From Gracilibacteraceae bacterium (lineage in GTDB: Bacteria > Bacillota > Desulfitobacteriia > Desulfitobacteriales > Syntrophobotulaceae): a stretch of DNA of 8,972 nt. This document shows positions 1 through 6,868 of this stretch, piece by piece; positions within the stretch are counted from its first letter, which is position 1; every line of letters begins with the position of its first letter. A program made the translations under genes and the position numbers. Below the pieces are notes generated by a model. The model was not told the DNA's origin. It did not search any database and was given only the letters and a program-made list of their open reading frames with translations. Where the stretch lies: contig JAIRRL010000214.1 of assembly GCA_031255985.1 (NCBI GenBank), positions 1 to 8,972 on the forward strand, in the 5' to 3' direction.

Positions 1-1
1 C

Positions 2-97
2 GCCGGTCTGGGCAAGCACAAGGAATTGCTCGAATCCTGCGAGGTATACCGGCAGATAGCCAGGAGTCAATTAGGGGAGGAGGAACTTGCGTCATGA
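2..97 (+). CDS. ABC exporter half, C-terminal end only (partial)
   Basis: Only the last 31 codons are visible, read from base 2 to a TGA at 95-97. The translation contains GKHKELLESCEVYRQI and ends SQLGEEELAS. This matches the extreme C-terminus of ABC exporter ATPase domains, where a G-x-H-x-E-L-L segment precedes 'YRxIxxSQ'. The stop overlaps the ATG of the next ABC gene by 4 bases (ATGA), so the two are translationally coupled and probably encode the two halves of one heterodimeric exporter. In such pairs the first, shorter subunit often carries the degenerate ATPase site. That part lies outside the window and cannot be checked here. The family assignment rests on a short tail and on the neighbour. 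Confidence 0.75.
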   Translation, partial: AGLGKHKELLESCEVYRQIARSQLGEEELAS

Positions 98-1911
98 GCG
101 AACAAAGAGCAAGCAGCGCTTCGCGCCGCCGGTCCGGCGGCGCGGCGGCAAAACCTAAGCGCCGCGGGGGAGTTTGGCGCAAACTGATTAAATACAGCAA
201 GCATTATTTTCCTGTCGTGATAACAGCGCTGGTTCTGGCCATGATAGGGTCGGTGCTGCAAATTATCGGTCCCGACAAGATTAAGGAAATGACCAACGAA
301 ATAATGAAGGGGCTTGTTCCGGGCGGCGTAATCGACTTTTCGGTGATCGGGAGCATAGGATTGCTGTTGGTCGTTTTCTACTCGTCTTCAGTCGTCATCA
401 ATTTCATCCAGTCCTTCATGGTGGCCACGGCCACCCAGAAAGTCGCGCGGAATATGCGCGCCGATATTGCAAAAAAGATAAACCGGCTGCCGCTTAAATA
501 CTTCGACAAGTCGAGTTTCGGCGACGTAATGAGCCGCGTGACGAACGACGTGGACACAGTCGGGATCACCTTAAACGATACGCTCGGCAGTCTCGTCATC
601 TCAGTCACGATGTTTCTCGGCTCTGTCAGCATGATGTTTTACAACAATGTTATACTGACGCTTGTCGCCATCGGGTCGAGCTTGATTGGCTTTGCCCTTA
701 TGGGAATTATTATGAGCAGGTCGCAAAAGTATTTTGTGGCCCAGCAGCGCGACCTCGGCGCGGTGAACGGCCATGTGGAGGAAGTCTACTCCGGCCATAA
801 CGTGGTCAAGGTTTACAACGGCGGCAAAGAAGCCAAGCGCGTGTTTGAAAAAGTAAACCGGGATCTGTACGCCAACGGCTGGAAAAGTCAGTTCCTTTCC
901 GGCATGATGACGCCGTTCATGCAGTTCATCGGAAACTTCGGCTATGTCGCTGTCTGTGTGGTCGGGGCGGCTCTCGCCCTGAACGGAACCATCACTTTCG
1001 GCGTAATCGTAGCTTTCATGATGTATATCCGCCTATTTACTCAACCTCTCTCCCAGATTGCCCAGGTTTTCCAGGATTTACAAAGAACGGCGGCCGCCGG
1101 GGAGCGCGTGTTCGAGTTTTTGGACGAGGAGGAACTTCCCGATGAAAGCGGCAAGCAGGCGGTTTTGCCAGCCGCCGCCAGAGGCAGCGTCGAGTTCCGC
1201 AATGTCCGGTTCGGATACACGCCGGACAAGACCGTTATCCACAATTTCTCCGCCTCAGTGCAGCCCGGCCAGAAGGTGGCTATAGTGGGGCCGACCGGGG
1301 CGGGCAAAACCACTATGGTTAATCTGCTGATGCGTTTCTATGAACTTGACGGCGGCGAGATACTGCTTGACGGGACGCCGCTCAGTTCGATGCGGCGCCA
1401 AAACGTGCATGAGCAATTCGGAATGGTTTTGCAGGATACTTGGGTGTTCGAGGGAACCGTTAAAGAAAATATCGTCTACTGCAAGGAAGGCGTGTCCGAC
1501 GCACAGGTCGTCGCGGCCGGCAAAGCCGTGGGCTTGCACCGCTTTATCCGCGCGCTGCCGCAAGGATATGACACGCCGCTTAACGACAAGACAAATCTGT
1601 CCCAAGGGCAGAAACAGCTTATCACCATAGCGCGGGCCATGATTCAAAACGCCCCCATGCTGATTTTGGACGAAGCCACCAGCAGCGTCGATACCCGCAC
1701 CGAGCAATTGATTCAAGACGCGATGGATAAGCTGACCGCAGGGCGCACCTCGTTTGTCATCGCCCACAGGCTTTCGACGATCAAAAACGCCGACCTGATT
1801 CTGGTCATGAAGGACGGCGACATTATCGAGAGCGGCAGCCACAAAGACCTGCTCGCCCAAGGCGGCTTCTACGCCGAACTGTATAACAGCCAATTTGAAC
1901 CGGCTGTTTAG
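94..1911 (+). CDS. ABC transporter, fused permease and ATPase (heterodimeric multidrug-type exporter half)
   Basis: The protein has 605 residues, usual for a half-transporter with one membrane domain and one ATPase. It begins with a basic, probably disordered tail (about 1-30, containing AAAKPKRRGG), as seen in the longer subunit of heterodimeric exporters. A six-helix type I exporter membrane domain follows (about 35-325; RLPLKYFD and DVMSRVTNDVD are typical of it). The ATPase domain spans about 365-600. All catalytic elements are present: Walker A GPTGAGKTT (399-407), Q-loop Q447, signature LSQGQ (502-506), Walker B MLILDE (522-527) with catalytic Glu527, D-loop SSVD (530-533) and H-loop His558. 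The signature has Gln instead of Gly at its third position, which is common in the catalytically intact subunit of such pairs. The start is set by AGGAGG at 78-83, ten bases upstream, and by the 4-base overlap with the preceding ABC gene. The substrate cannot be deduced; drugs or lipids are usual for the family. Confidence 0.93.
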   Translation: MSEQRASSASRRRSGGAAAKPKRRGGVWRKLIKYSKHYFPVVITALVLAMIGSVLQIIGPDKIKEMTNEIMKGLVPGGVIDFSVIGSIGLLLVVFYSSSVVINFIQSFMVATATQKVARNMRADIAKKINRLPLKYFDKSSFGDVMSRVTNDVDTVGITLNDTLGSLVISVTMFLGSVSMMFYNNVILTLVAIGSSLIGFALMGIIMSRSQKYFVAQQRDLGAVNGHVEEVYSGHNVVKVYNGGKEAKRVFEKVNRDLYANGWKSQFLSGMMTPFMQFIGNFGYVAVCVVGAALALNGTITFGVIVAFMMYIRLFTQPLSQIAQVFQDLQRTAAAGERVFEFLDEEELPDESGKQAVLPAAARGSVEFRNVRFGYTPDKTVIHNFSASVQPGQKVAIVGPTGAGKTTMVNLLMRFYELDGGEILLDGTPLSSMRRQNVHEQFGMVLQDTWVFEGTVKENIVYCKEGVSDAQVVAAGKAVGLHRFIRALPQGYDTPLNDKTNLSQGQKQLITIARAMIQNAPMLILDEATSSVDTRTEQLIQDAMDKLTAGRTSFVIAHRLSTIKNADLILVMKDGDIIESGSHKDLLAQGGFYAELYNSQFEPAV

Positions 1912-1922
1912 GGGACAAGCTA

Positions 1923-1951
1923 TTGTTTTTTGCGGGGCGGCGGTGTATAAT
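1923..1951 (+). promoter_or_regulatory. Promoter for proA and the transporter gene
   Basis: A TTGTTT -35 box (1923-1928) and a perfect TATAAT -10 box (1946-1951) are separated by exactly 17 bases, a near-ideal sigma-A-type promoter. Transcription would start near 1958, leaving a leader of about 85 bases before the proA ATG at 2044. The promoter begins only 11 bases after the ABC stop codon, so proA has its own promoter even if some transcription reads through from the exporter genes. Confidence 0.75.
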
Positions 1952-2043
1952 CGGAGTAAGCGGCGATATGGCGTTGAACGGGACTTTTTCGGCGCTGATT
2001 GTTTTTATTGCCTTAAACCAATTAAAGGAAAGGATGGTTCGTT

Positions 2044-3294
2044 ATGGAATTTGCGCCGGAAATGCTGGAATTAGGGAAAAGGGCGCGGGCGGCGGCGCGG
2101 CGGCTGGCTTTCGCGAACACGGAGCTGAAAAACCGGGCTCTGTGCGCGATCGCTGCGGCTTTGCCGCCGGCGACGGCGGAAATTCTGGCGGCCAACGAAG
2201 AAGATGTCCGCGCCGCCGCCGCCAATGGCCTGGCCCCCAGCTTGCTCAACCGTCTCACGCTCACGGCGGCGAGTATCCGGGAAATCGCCGCGGCGGCGGA
2301 AGCGGTGGCGGATTTGCCCGACCCGGTCGGCGGCGGTGAATTCTGGACGCGGCCGAACGGACTGCAAATAGAAAAAACCCGCGTCCCTCTCGGCGTTATC
2401 GCCGTCATCTATGAGGCGCGGCCCAATGTGACCGTTGACGCGGCGGTGCTTTGCCTGAAATCCGGCAACGCCTGTATACTGCGCGGCGGCTCCGAAGCTT
2501 ACCGGAGTAATCTCGTCCTCAGCCGCCTCATCGGCGCGGCGGCGGAGAAAGCCGGCTTGCCGCCCGGCTGCGTCCAGACTTTGCCCGACGGCGACCGGCG
2601 CTACGCGGAACAGCTGATGCGTCTCCGCCCGTATGTGGACGTTCTCATTCCGCGCGGCGGCGCGGCCTTGATTCAGAACGTCGTACAAAACGCCGCCGTA
2701 CCGGTCATTGAGACAGGCGCCGGGGTCTGCCACGCTTTTGTGGACGCGGCGGCGGATATGGAGAAAGCCCTGCGCGTGGTGCTGAACGCCAAGACAAACA
2801 AGCCCGGCGTTTGCAACGCTCTGGAAACGCTGCTCGTACACCGGGCGGCGGCGGCGGTCTTCCTGCCGCGCCTGGCGGCGGAACTGCGGGCGGCCGGGGT
2901 GGAAACGCGGGGCTGCCCGGAAACGCAGGCTCTGATTCCGGACGCGGCGGCGGCGACAGAGGAAGACTGGCGGACGGAATACAACGCTCTGGTTCTCAGC
3001 GTCCGGGTGGTAGCCGACCTGGACGAAGCCCTCGCTCATATTGAACGTTACGGCACCAAACACTCGGAGGTCATACTGACGGAAGATTACGCGGCGGCGC
3101 GGCGTTTTCTGAGGGAAACGGACGCGGCGGCCGTCTATGTCAACGCTTCGACCCGCTTTACCGACGGCGGCCGTTTCGGCTTCGGGGCGGAAATCGGCAT
3201 CAGCACCCAAAAGCTGCATACCCGCGGCCCGATGGGGCTGGCGGAACTGACGACCATAAAATACGTCATTTACGGCGACGGCCAGACAGTGTAA
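2044..3294 (+). CDS. proA: Gamma-glutamyl phosphate reductase (proline biosynthesis)
   Basis: ProA reduces gamma-glutamyl phosphate to glutamate semialdehyde with NADPH, the second step of proline synthesis from glutamate, in the cytoplasm. The 416-residue length is standard. Family motifs are clear: KTRVPLGVIAVIYEARPNVT (111-130), ILRGGSEA (145-152), LIPRGG (201-206), the nucleophile region KTNKPGVCNA (250-259) with catalytic Cys257, and the C-terminal RFTDGGRFGFGAEIGIST (371-388). Start: ATG at 2044 with an AAGGAAAGGA-type ribosome site ending about 10 bases upstream. The usual partner proB (glutamate 5-kinase) is on neither side; an ABC exporter lies upstream and a transporter downstream. 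Pro and Ala codons are strongly GC-biased, giving alanine runs, but the active-site core is intact. The next gene follows closely and is probably co-transcribed. Confidence 0.96.
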   Translation: MEFAPEMLELGKRARAAARRLAFANTELKNRALCAIAAALPPATAEILAANEEDVRAAAANGLAPSLLNRLTLTAASIREIAAAAEAVADLPDPVGGGEFWTRPNGLQIEKTRVPLGVIAVIYEARPNVTVDAAVLCLKSGNACILRGGSEAYRSNLVLSRLIGAAAEKAGLPPGCVQTLPDGDRRYAEQLMRLRPYVDVLIPRGGAALIQNVVQNAAVPVIETGAGVCHAFVDAAADMEKALRVVLNAKTNKPGVCNALETLLVHRAAAAVFLPRLAAELRAAGVETRGCPETQALIPDAAAATEEDWRTEYNALVLSVRVVADLDEALAHIERYGTKHSEVILTEDYAAARRFLRETDAAAVYVNASTRFTDGGRFGFGAEIGISTQKLHTRGPMGLAELTTIKYVIYGDGQTV

Positions 3295-3322
3295 ACTGGC
3301 GAACCGGCCGGACAGTTTAAAC
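3285..3322 (+). repeat. Imperfect 12-base direct repeat that also forms a hairpin, across the proA stop codon
   Basis: GACAGTGTAAAC (3285-3296) recurs as GACAGTTTAAAC (3311-3322) with one mismatch, at a 26-base period. Because the core is nearly self-complementary, the same region also folds into a hairpin. GTGTAAACTG (3289-3298) pairs with CAGTTTAAAC (3313-3322) at nine of ten positions, around a 14-base loop that contains CCGGCCGG. The proA stop (3292-3294) lies in the left arm. The right arm ends four bases before the purine-rich GGGAGGG at 3326-3332. There is no U-tract after it, so it is not a standard terminator. It could be an operator, an mRNA processing or stability element, or a translation control element for the next gene. 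Confidence 0.45.
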
Positions 3323-3353
3323 GGTGGGAGGGATTGGGATTCAGGCGGCGGGA

Positions 3354-4931
3354 ATGGCGCTTCAACTGCTCGGAGGGCTGGGACTCTTTTTTTACGGCAT
3401 GAACCGCCTGACTAACGCGTTGCGGGAACTGGCGGCTGGCAAACTGAGCACCCTCCTGCGCTCCTTTACCCGCACGGCCATGCGGGCGGCTTTTTTCGGC
3501 GTGGCCCTCACCGTGGCTTTGCAAAGCAGCGCCGCTTCGACGGTGATGATCGTCGAATTTGTCAACGCCGGTTTTCTGACGCTTTCCCAGGGACTGAACG
3601 TAGCGCTCAGTTCCTCCCTCGGTTCCTACATACTCCTGCAGGTCATCTCTTTTCCCATCCAGCCCGCGGCTATGGCCGCCGTTTTTATCGGAGCGCTGGC
3701 CTGGCATTTTATCGGCACGCCGCGCGCCCGCCTTTTCGGTCAGGCGTTTCTGGGTTTTGGCTTTGTTTTTATCGGCATCGCGTACATGAACGGCAGTTTC
3801 GCGCCGCTGAAAGAAATTCCGGCGGTGACGGACATCCTGACCCGGTTAGGCGACGCGCCGCCGCTGGGGATTCTGGCGGGCTGTGTCCTGGCCGCTCTGC
3901 TGCAGGGCAGCGCCGCTTTTTTGGCTGTGGTCGTCTCTTTGTCGGCACAGGGGGTCGTTACCACGGAAGCCGCTCTGGCCTTGGTTTTGGGCGCTCACAT
4001 CGGCGGCACGGTCACGCCGCTCATTTCATCTTTTGGCGCCGACCGGGCGGACGCGAAACGCCTGGCGCTGGCCAACACTTTTTACCGCCTGGCCGCCGCC
4101 GTCCTGCTCGCGCCCTTCACCGCCCCGCTCGCCGCCCTGACGGCGCTGCTCTCCTTCAGCCGGGCCGGCGAAGTGGCGGTCGCGTATTTGCTTTCCACTC
4201 TGTTCATGGTTTTGTTTTTCCTGCCCTTGAACGGCCTTTTAGCCCGCGTATTGCGGCGGGTCGTCCCGGAACAGGTCAAAAGAAAAGAACGGCGCTATCT
4301 GCGCTATATCAGCCGCAGCGCCCTGCCGGCCCCGCTCATAGCCGCGAATCAGGCTTTTCAGGAGACGCGCTGGTTGGGCGAGTATATTTTTGAAAATATG
4401 TTTGAGCTTATCCCGCGGGCGATGTATACGGCGGAGGAAAAATGGAGCGCCGCGATCGAGCAGGCGGAAGACGACGTTGAATGGCATTATGTGGAAATAA
4501 TGCGCTTTTTGCCGGAACTATTCAACGCGGCCGTCGCCCGCCAGGAGATAGCTGAGACTAACCGGGCGCAGAAACTAGCCCACGAATGGCGGGAAGCGGC
4601 CCGCAATCTCCTGCCCCTCGCCCGTCAGGCCCGGCAAATCAGACAGTTTGAGACCATAAATCCCCTTGAATGGCAATATTTTGAAGATATATATACGATG
4701 GTTTCCTCTTTATACCTGAGAACACAGCAACAACTAAGCCGGCAGACCACGGCGGCGGCGGAGACGGTGGAAGCTGACTATCAGCGATTGCTGGCTTTGG
4801 CGGAAAAAGGGAGGCAGGAACTCATCTTCGGGGCAGACGGCTACACGCCGACGGTGAATTTTATCCTCAACGCCGGCGAGTGCCTTTGCGCGGCCGCGAC
4901 GCGCCTGCGGGCCATAATCGCGCTTGCCTGA
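3354..4931 (+). CDS. Na+/phosphate-cotransporter-family membrane protein with PhoU-like C-terminal domain
   Basis: Members of this family (NptA/YjbB type) are inner-membrane transporters with an inverted repeat of membrane segments, each holding a QSS motif, usually followed by a cytoplasmic PhoU-like helical domain. This protein has that layout. Its N-terminus LLGGLGLFFYGM (5-16) is typical. Repeat 1 has QSSAAST (57-63) and repeat 2 has QGSAA (184-188) followed by GAHIGGTVTP (213-222). Membrane helices run to about 295. A basic linker (KRKERRYLRY, about 309-318) leads to a helical, charged PhoU-like region (about 330-525). The usual GANIGTT motif is replaced by SSSLGSY in repeat 1, so phosphate as substrate is not assured. 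Start: ATG at 3354, preceded by AGGCGG (3343-3348), gives the usual family N-terminus and 525 residues. A GTG at 3324 would add ten residues but has no ribosome site. The gene is probably co-transcribed with proA and is convergent with the ACT gene. Confidence 0.82.
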   Translation: MALQLLGGLGLFFYGMNRLTNALRELAAGKLSTLLRSFTRTAMRAAFFGVALTVALQSSAASTVMIVEFVNAGFLTLSQGLNVALSSSLGSYILLQVISFPIQPAAMAAVFIGALAWHFIGTPRARLFGQAFLGFGFVFIGIAYMNGSFAPLKEIPAVTDILTRLGDAPPLGILAGCVLAALLQGSAAFLAVVVSLSAQGVVTTEAALALVLGAHIGGTVTPLISSFGADRADAKRLALANTFYRLAAAVLLAPFTAPLAALTALLSFSRAGEVAVAYLLSTLFMVLFFLPLNGLLARVLRRVVPEQVKRKERRYLRYISRSALPAPLIAANQAFQETRWLGEYIFENMFELIPRAMYTAEEKWSAAIEQAEDDVEWHYVEIMRFLPELFNAAVARQEIAETNRAQKLAHEWREAARNLLPLARQARQIRQFETINPLEWQYFEDIYTMVSSLYLRTQQQLSRQTTAAAETVEADYQRLLALAEKGRQELIFGADGYTPTVNFILNAGECLCAAATRLRAIIALA

Positions 4932-4941
4932 AAAAACGGTT

Positions 4942-4983
4942 CCGGCCGGCCGCGGCAGACGCTCCGCGGCCTAAGCGCGCCGG
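4942..4983 (-). terminator. GC-rich hairpin between convergent genes, candidate terminator
   Basis: GGCCGCGG (4948-4955) and CCGCGGCC (4964-4971) form a perfect 8-bp stem with an 8-base loop. A further CCGGC (4942-4946) can pair with GCCGG (4979-4983) across a bulge. Read on the minus strand, the structure is followed by AACCG and then a run of six T (complement of 4931-4936), which suits termination of the paaK-ACT transcript, although the T-run is five bases off the stem. On the plus strand no T-run follows, so termination of the transporter transcript here is less certain. The position, in the 53-base gap between two convergent stop codons, supports the role. Confidence 0.5.
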
Positions 4984-4984
4984 T

Positions 4985-5413
4985 CTAAGCGAATATCTCG
5001 GCGCGCGTGGCCGTGGCGACGCCTGCCGCGGCGAAAACCGCGGCGGCGCGGGCGTTGTCCGTCACGCGCAGCACGACATAGGCGTGGCCGGCCTGGCGGG
5101 TGATAAAAGCGTAAAGATATTCCAGATTTATGCCGGCGTCGGCCAAAACCCGCAAAACCCCGGCCAGGCTTCCCGGCGCGTCAGCCAGAGATACGGCGAG
5201 CACCGGCGTGACCGAACCCACGTAATCGGCGGCGCGCAGCACTTCGAGCGCCCTGGCCGGTTCGCTGACGATCAGACGGAGGATGCCAAATTTTTCCGTA
5301 TCGGCGATGGAAAGCGCGCGCAAATCAATGCCGGCGCCGCCCAGCAGGGCGGTCACTTCCGCCAGCTTGCCCGGCTTGTTTTCCACAAAAACGGAAATCT
5401 GTTCGATTGTCAC
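4985..5413 (-). CDS. Tandem ACT-domain protein (putative amino acid/ligand sensor)
   Basis: The 142-residue protein consists of two ACT domains and nothing else. ACT1 spans about 4-68, starting QISVFVENKPGKLAEV; ACT2 spans about 71-135, with VSLADAPGSLAGVLRVL. Both keep the turn [E/A][N/D]-x-P-G-x-L at the start of helix 1, where ACT domains bind small ligands such as amino acids. No catalytic or DNA-binding domain is attached. Proteins of this tandem-ACT type (COG4747-like) are known next to phenylacetate-CoA ligase genes in anaerobes, as here: it lies 28 bases behind paaK on the same strand. It may sense an aromatic or other amino acid and modulate the ligase or a partner enzyme; this is inference. 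Start: GTG at 5413, with AAGGAGGG seven bases upstream. It converges with the transporter gene. Confidence 0.88.
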   Translation of the reverse strand: MTIEQISVFVENKPGKLAEVTALLGGAGIDLRALSIADTEKFGILRLIVSEPARALEVLRAADYVGSVTPVLAVSLADAPGSLAGVLRVLADAGINLEYLYAFITRQAGHAYVVLRVTDNARAAAVFAAAGVATATRAEIFA

Positions 5414-5420
5414 CGGTCGT

Positions 5421-5428
5421 CCCTCCTT
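5421..5428 (-). promoter_or_regulatory. Ribosome binding site of the ACT gene
   Basis: AAGGAGGG on the minus strand is a near-perfect Shine-Dalgarno site, seven bases ahead of a GTG. It decides the non-ATG start at 5413. It lies inside the 28-base gap after paaK, so the ACT gene can be translated efficiently from the paaK transcript. Confidence 0.8.
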
Positions 5429-5441
5429 GTATATTAGATTT

Positions 5442-6737
5442 TCAGACTTTGCGCTTATCGATGACGCGAACGGCCTTGCCCTCGCTGCGGGCGATGCTGC
5501 GCGGCGCGGTCAGCGTCACTTTCGGGGAAATGCCGAGCATGGACTTGAGCGAATTCAGCAAATCGGCTTCCTTGGCGGCGATATCCCTCACGGTGTCGGA
5601 GAACATTTCCGGCGTCATTTCCACTTGCACCTCGAAAGTGTCGGTATAGTTCACTCGGTCTAATATTATCTGGTAATTGGGCGGGAAACCGCAGTTCAGC
5701 AGCACGGTCTCTATCTGGGACGGGAAAACGTTGACGCCGCGGATTATGAGCATATCGTCCGAGCGGCCCATCGGCTTGGACATTTTGATCAGCGTCCGGC
5801 CGCAGGAACAGGGACGGCGGCTCAGCACGCAGATGTCCCGCGTCCGGTAGCGCAGGAGCGGAAAAGCTTTTTTGCTGATACTGGTGAAGACGAGTTCCCC
5901 TTTTTCCCCTTCCGGCAGCGTTTCGCCCGTATCCGGATCGATACATTCGACGAGAAAATGATCCTCGTTTACATGCAGCCCCGTTTGTTCCCCGCACTCA
6001 AAGGAGACGCCCGGCCCGGAAATCTCGGTCAGGCCGTAGATATCATAGGCTTTGAGGCCCAGTTTTTCTTCTATATCCCGCCGCATTTCCTCGCTCCAGG
6101 CTTCCGCGCCGAAAATGCCGGCTTTGAGATTGATTTTATCGCGCAAGCCTTTTTCGATGATCGTTTCCGCCAGAAAAGCGGCGTAAGAGGGCGTGCAGCA
6201 GAGAATAGTGGCGCCGAGATCGATCATAAACTGGATCTGGCGTTCCGTGTTGCCGGAGGACATGGGCAAGGTCAGCGCTCCTACTTTGTGCGAACCGCCG
6301 TTGAGACCGGGACCGCCGGTAAAAAGGCCGTAGCCGTAGCAGACATGCACCACGTCATGCCGGCGTCCGCCCGCCGCGATGATGGCGCGGGCGCAGCACT
6401 CCTCCCACAGGTCTATATCCGCCTGGGTGTAAAACGCCACAACCCTTCGCCCCGTGGTTCCGCTGGTTGACTGGATGCGAACGGTTTCCGCCAGCGGCGC
6501 GGCCAGCAGACCGTAGGGATAGGCGTCCCGCAGATCGTCCTTGGTCAGGAAGGGCAGTTTGGGCAAGTCGTCAACCGAGCGGATATCCGCCGGGGTTACC
6601 CCGCGCGCATCCATAAGCCGCCGGTAATAAGCGACGTTGGCATAGACGCGGCGCACGGTTTCCGTGAGCCGGGCCGATTGGAGATCTCGCATGGTTTCCC
6701 GCGAGGCGCGTTCCATGTCCTCTTGAAAATAGTTCAC
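5442..6737 (-). CDS. paaK: Phenylacetate-CoA ligase (AMP-forming)
   Basis: This enzyme converts phenylacetate, or a related aryl acid, to its CoA thioester through an acyl-adenylate, using ATP and CoA. The 431 residues fit the short PaaK branch of the adenylate-forming family (about 430). Motifs: phosphate loop STSGTTG (90-96), the adenylation motif YGLTE (234-238), YRTRD (297-301), the hinge region GRSDDMLIIRGVNVFPSQIE (324-343), and the C-terminal EGKAVRV (419-425) with the likely catalytic Lys421. A CSCGR element (310-314) is typical of this branch. Start: GTG at 6737, preceded by AGGCGGG, gives the usual N-terminus VNYFQEDMERASRE. The reading frame continues upstream, but that part lies across the promoter. 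In anaerobes such ligases often sit near indolepyruvate:ferredoxin oxidoreductase and act in aromatic amino acid metabolism; no such gene is in view. Exact substrate is uncertain; the family is not. Confidence 0.92.
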   Translation of the reverse strand: MNYFQEDMERASRETMRDLQSARLTETVRRVYANVAYYRRLMDARGVTPADIRSVDDLPKLPFLTKDDLRDAYPYGLLAAPLAETVRIQSTSGTTGRRVVAFYTQADIDLWEECCARAIIAAGGRRHDVVHVCYGYGLFTGGPGLNGGSHKVGALTLPMSSGNTERQIQFMIDLGATILCCTPSYAAFLAETIIEKGLRDKINLKAGIFGAEAWSEEMRRDIEEKLGLKAYDIYGLTEISGPGVSFECGEQTGLHVNEDHFLVECIDPDTGETLPEGEKGELVFTSISKKAFPLLRYRTRDICVLSRRPCSCGRTLIKMSKPMGRSDDMLIIRGVNVFPSQIETVLLNCGFPPNYQIILDRVNYTDTFEVQVEMTPEMFSDTVRDIAAKEADLLNSLKSMLGISPKVTLTAPRSIARSEGKAVRVIDKRKV

Positions 6738-6743
6738 CTTTTT

Positions 6744-6750
6744 CCCGCCT
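6744..6750 (-). promoter_or_regulatory. Ribosome binding site of paaK
   Basis: AGGCGGG on the minus strand lies six bases ahead of the GTG at 6737. It places the paaK start there rather than at the ATGs of the same frame further upstream, which lie in or before the promoter. The AGGCGG form recurs before the ATG of the transporter gene. Confidence 0.6.
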
Positions 6751-6788
6751 TTTTCATGATAGTAGTGTATAGAAGGAATTTTATCCGC

Positions 6789-6817
6789 ATTATACCACCA
6801 TTTGCCCGCTCTAACAA
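6789..6817 (-). promoter_or_regulatory. Promoter of paaK and the ACT gene
   Basis: On the minus strand TTGTTA (6817-6812) and a perfect TATAAT (6794-6789) are separated by 17 bases. Transcription would begin near 6782, giving a leader of about 45 bases before the GTG of paaK. The promoter faces away from the rluB promoter, whose -10 box is about 60 bases off, so any regulator bound between them could affect both. Confidence 0.78.
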
Positions 6818-6829
6818 CAGAAAGATGCC

Positions 6830-6838
6830 GTACTGTAC
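6830..6838. promoter_or_regulatory. Palindrome GTACTGTAC between divergent promoters, possible operator
   Basis: GTAC-T-GTAC is a perfect 9-base odd palindrome. It lies just upstream of the paaK -35 box and covers the position expected for the -35 box of the rluB promoter. The GTA...TAC ends recall the half-sites of FadR-type GntR operators, but the three-base spacing between them is wider than usual for that class. A short palindrome can occur by chance, so this is only a candidate binding site. Confidence 0.25.
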
Positions 6839-6862
6839 TAAACCGCGCTCTTGTGCTATAAT
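6834..6862 (+). promoter_or_regulatory. Promoter of rluB and the regulator gene (extended -10 type)
   Basis: A perfect TATAAT (6857-6862) is preceded by TGC (6854-6856), the extended -10 signature. At the expected -35 position (6834-6839) the sequence is TGTACT, a poor match, as is common when an extended -10 is present. Transcription would start near 6869, at the foot of a GC-rich hairpin. Confidence 0.65.
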
Positions 6863-6868
6863 TGACCC

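Noticed and set aside
1885..1931. Hairpin AACAGCC/GGCTGTT (1885-1908) next to the ABC stop codon, with a later T-run, as a terminator
   Set aside because: The T-run at 1926-1931 lies about 18 bases after the stem and overlaps the -35 box of the proA promoter. The stem is AT-containing and only 7 bp. It is not convincing as an intrinsic terminator.
1923..2339. A plus-strand frame with ATG at 1968 in the proA leader, as a possible leader peptide
   Set aside because: It overlaps the promoter and runs about 300 bases into proA in another frame. There is no proline-rich or regulatory peptide pattern, so it looks like a chance frame.
2071..3219. A 382-codon open frame on the minus strand inside proA
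   Set aside because: proA is unmistakable on the plus strand. Long antisense frames are expected in GC-rich genes, and this one is arginine- and proline-rich with no recognisable domain.
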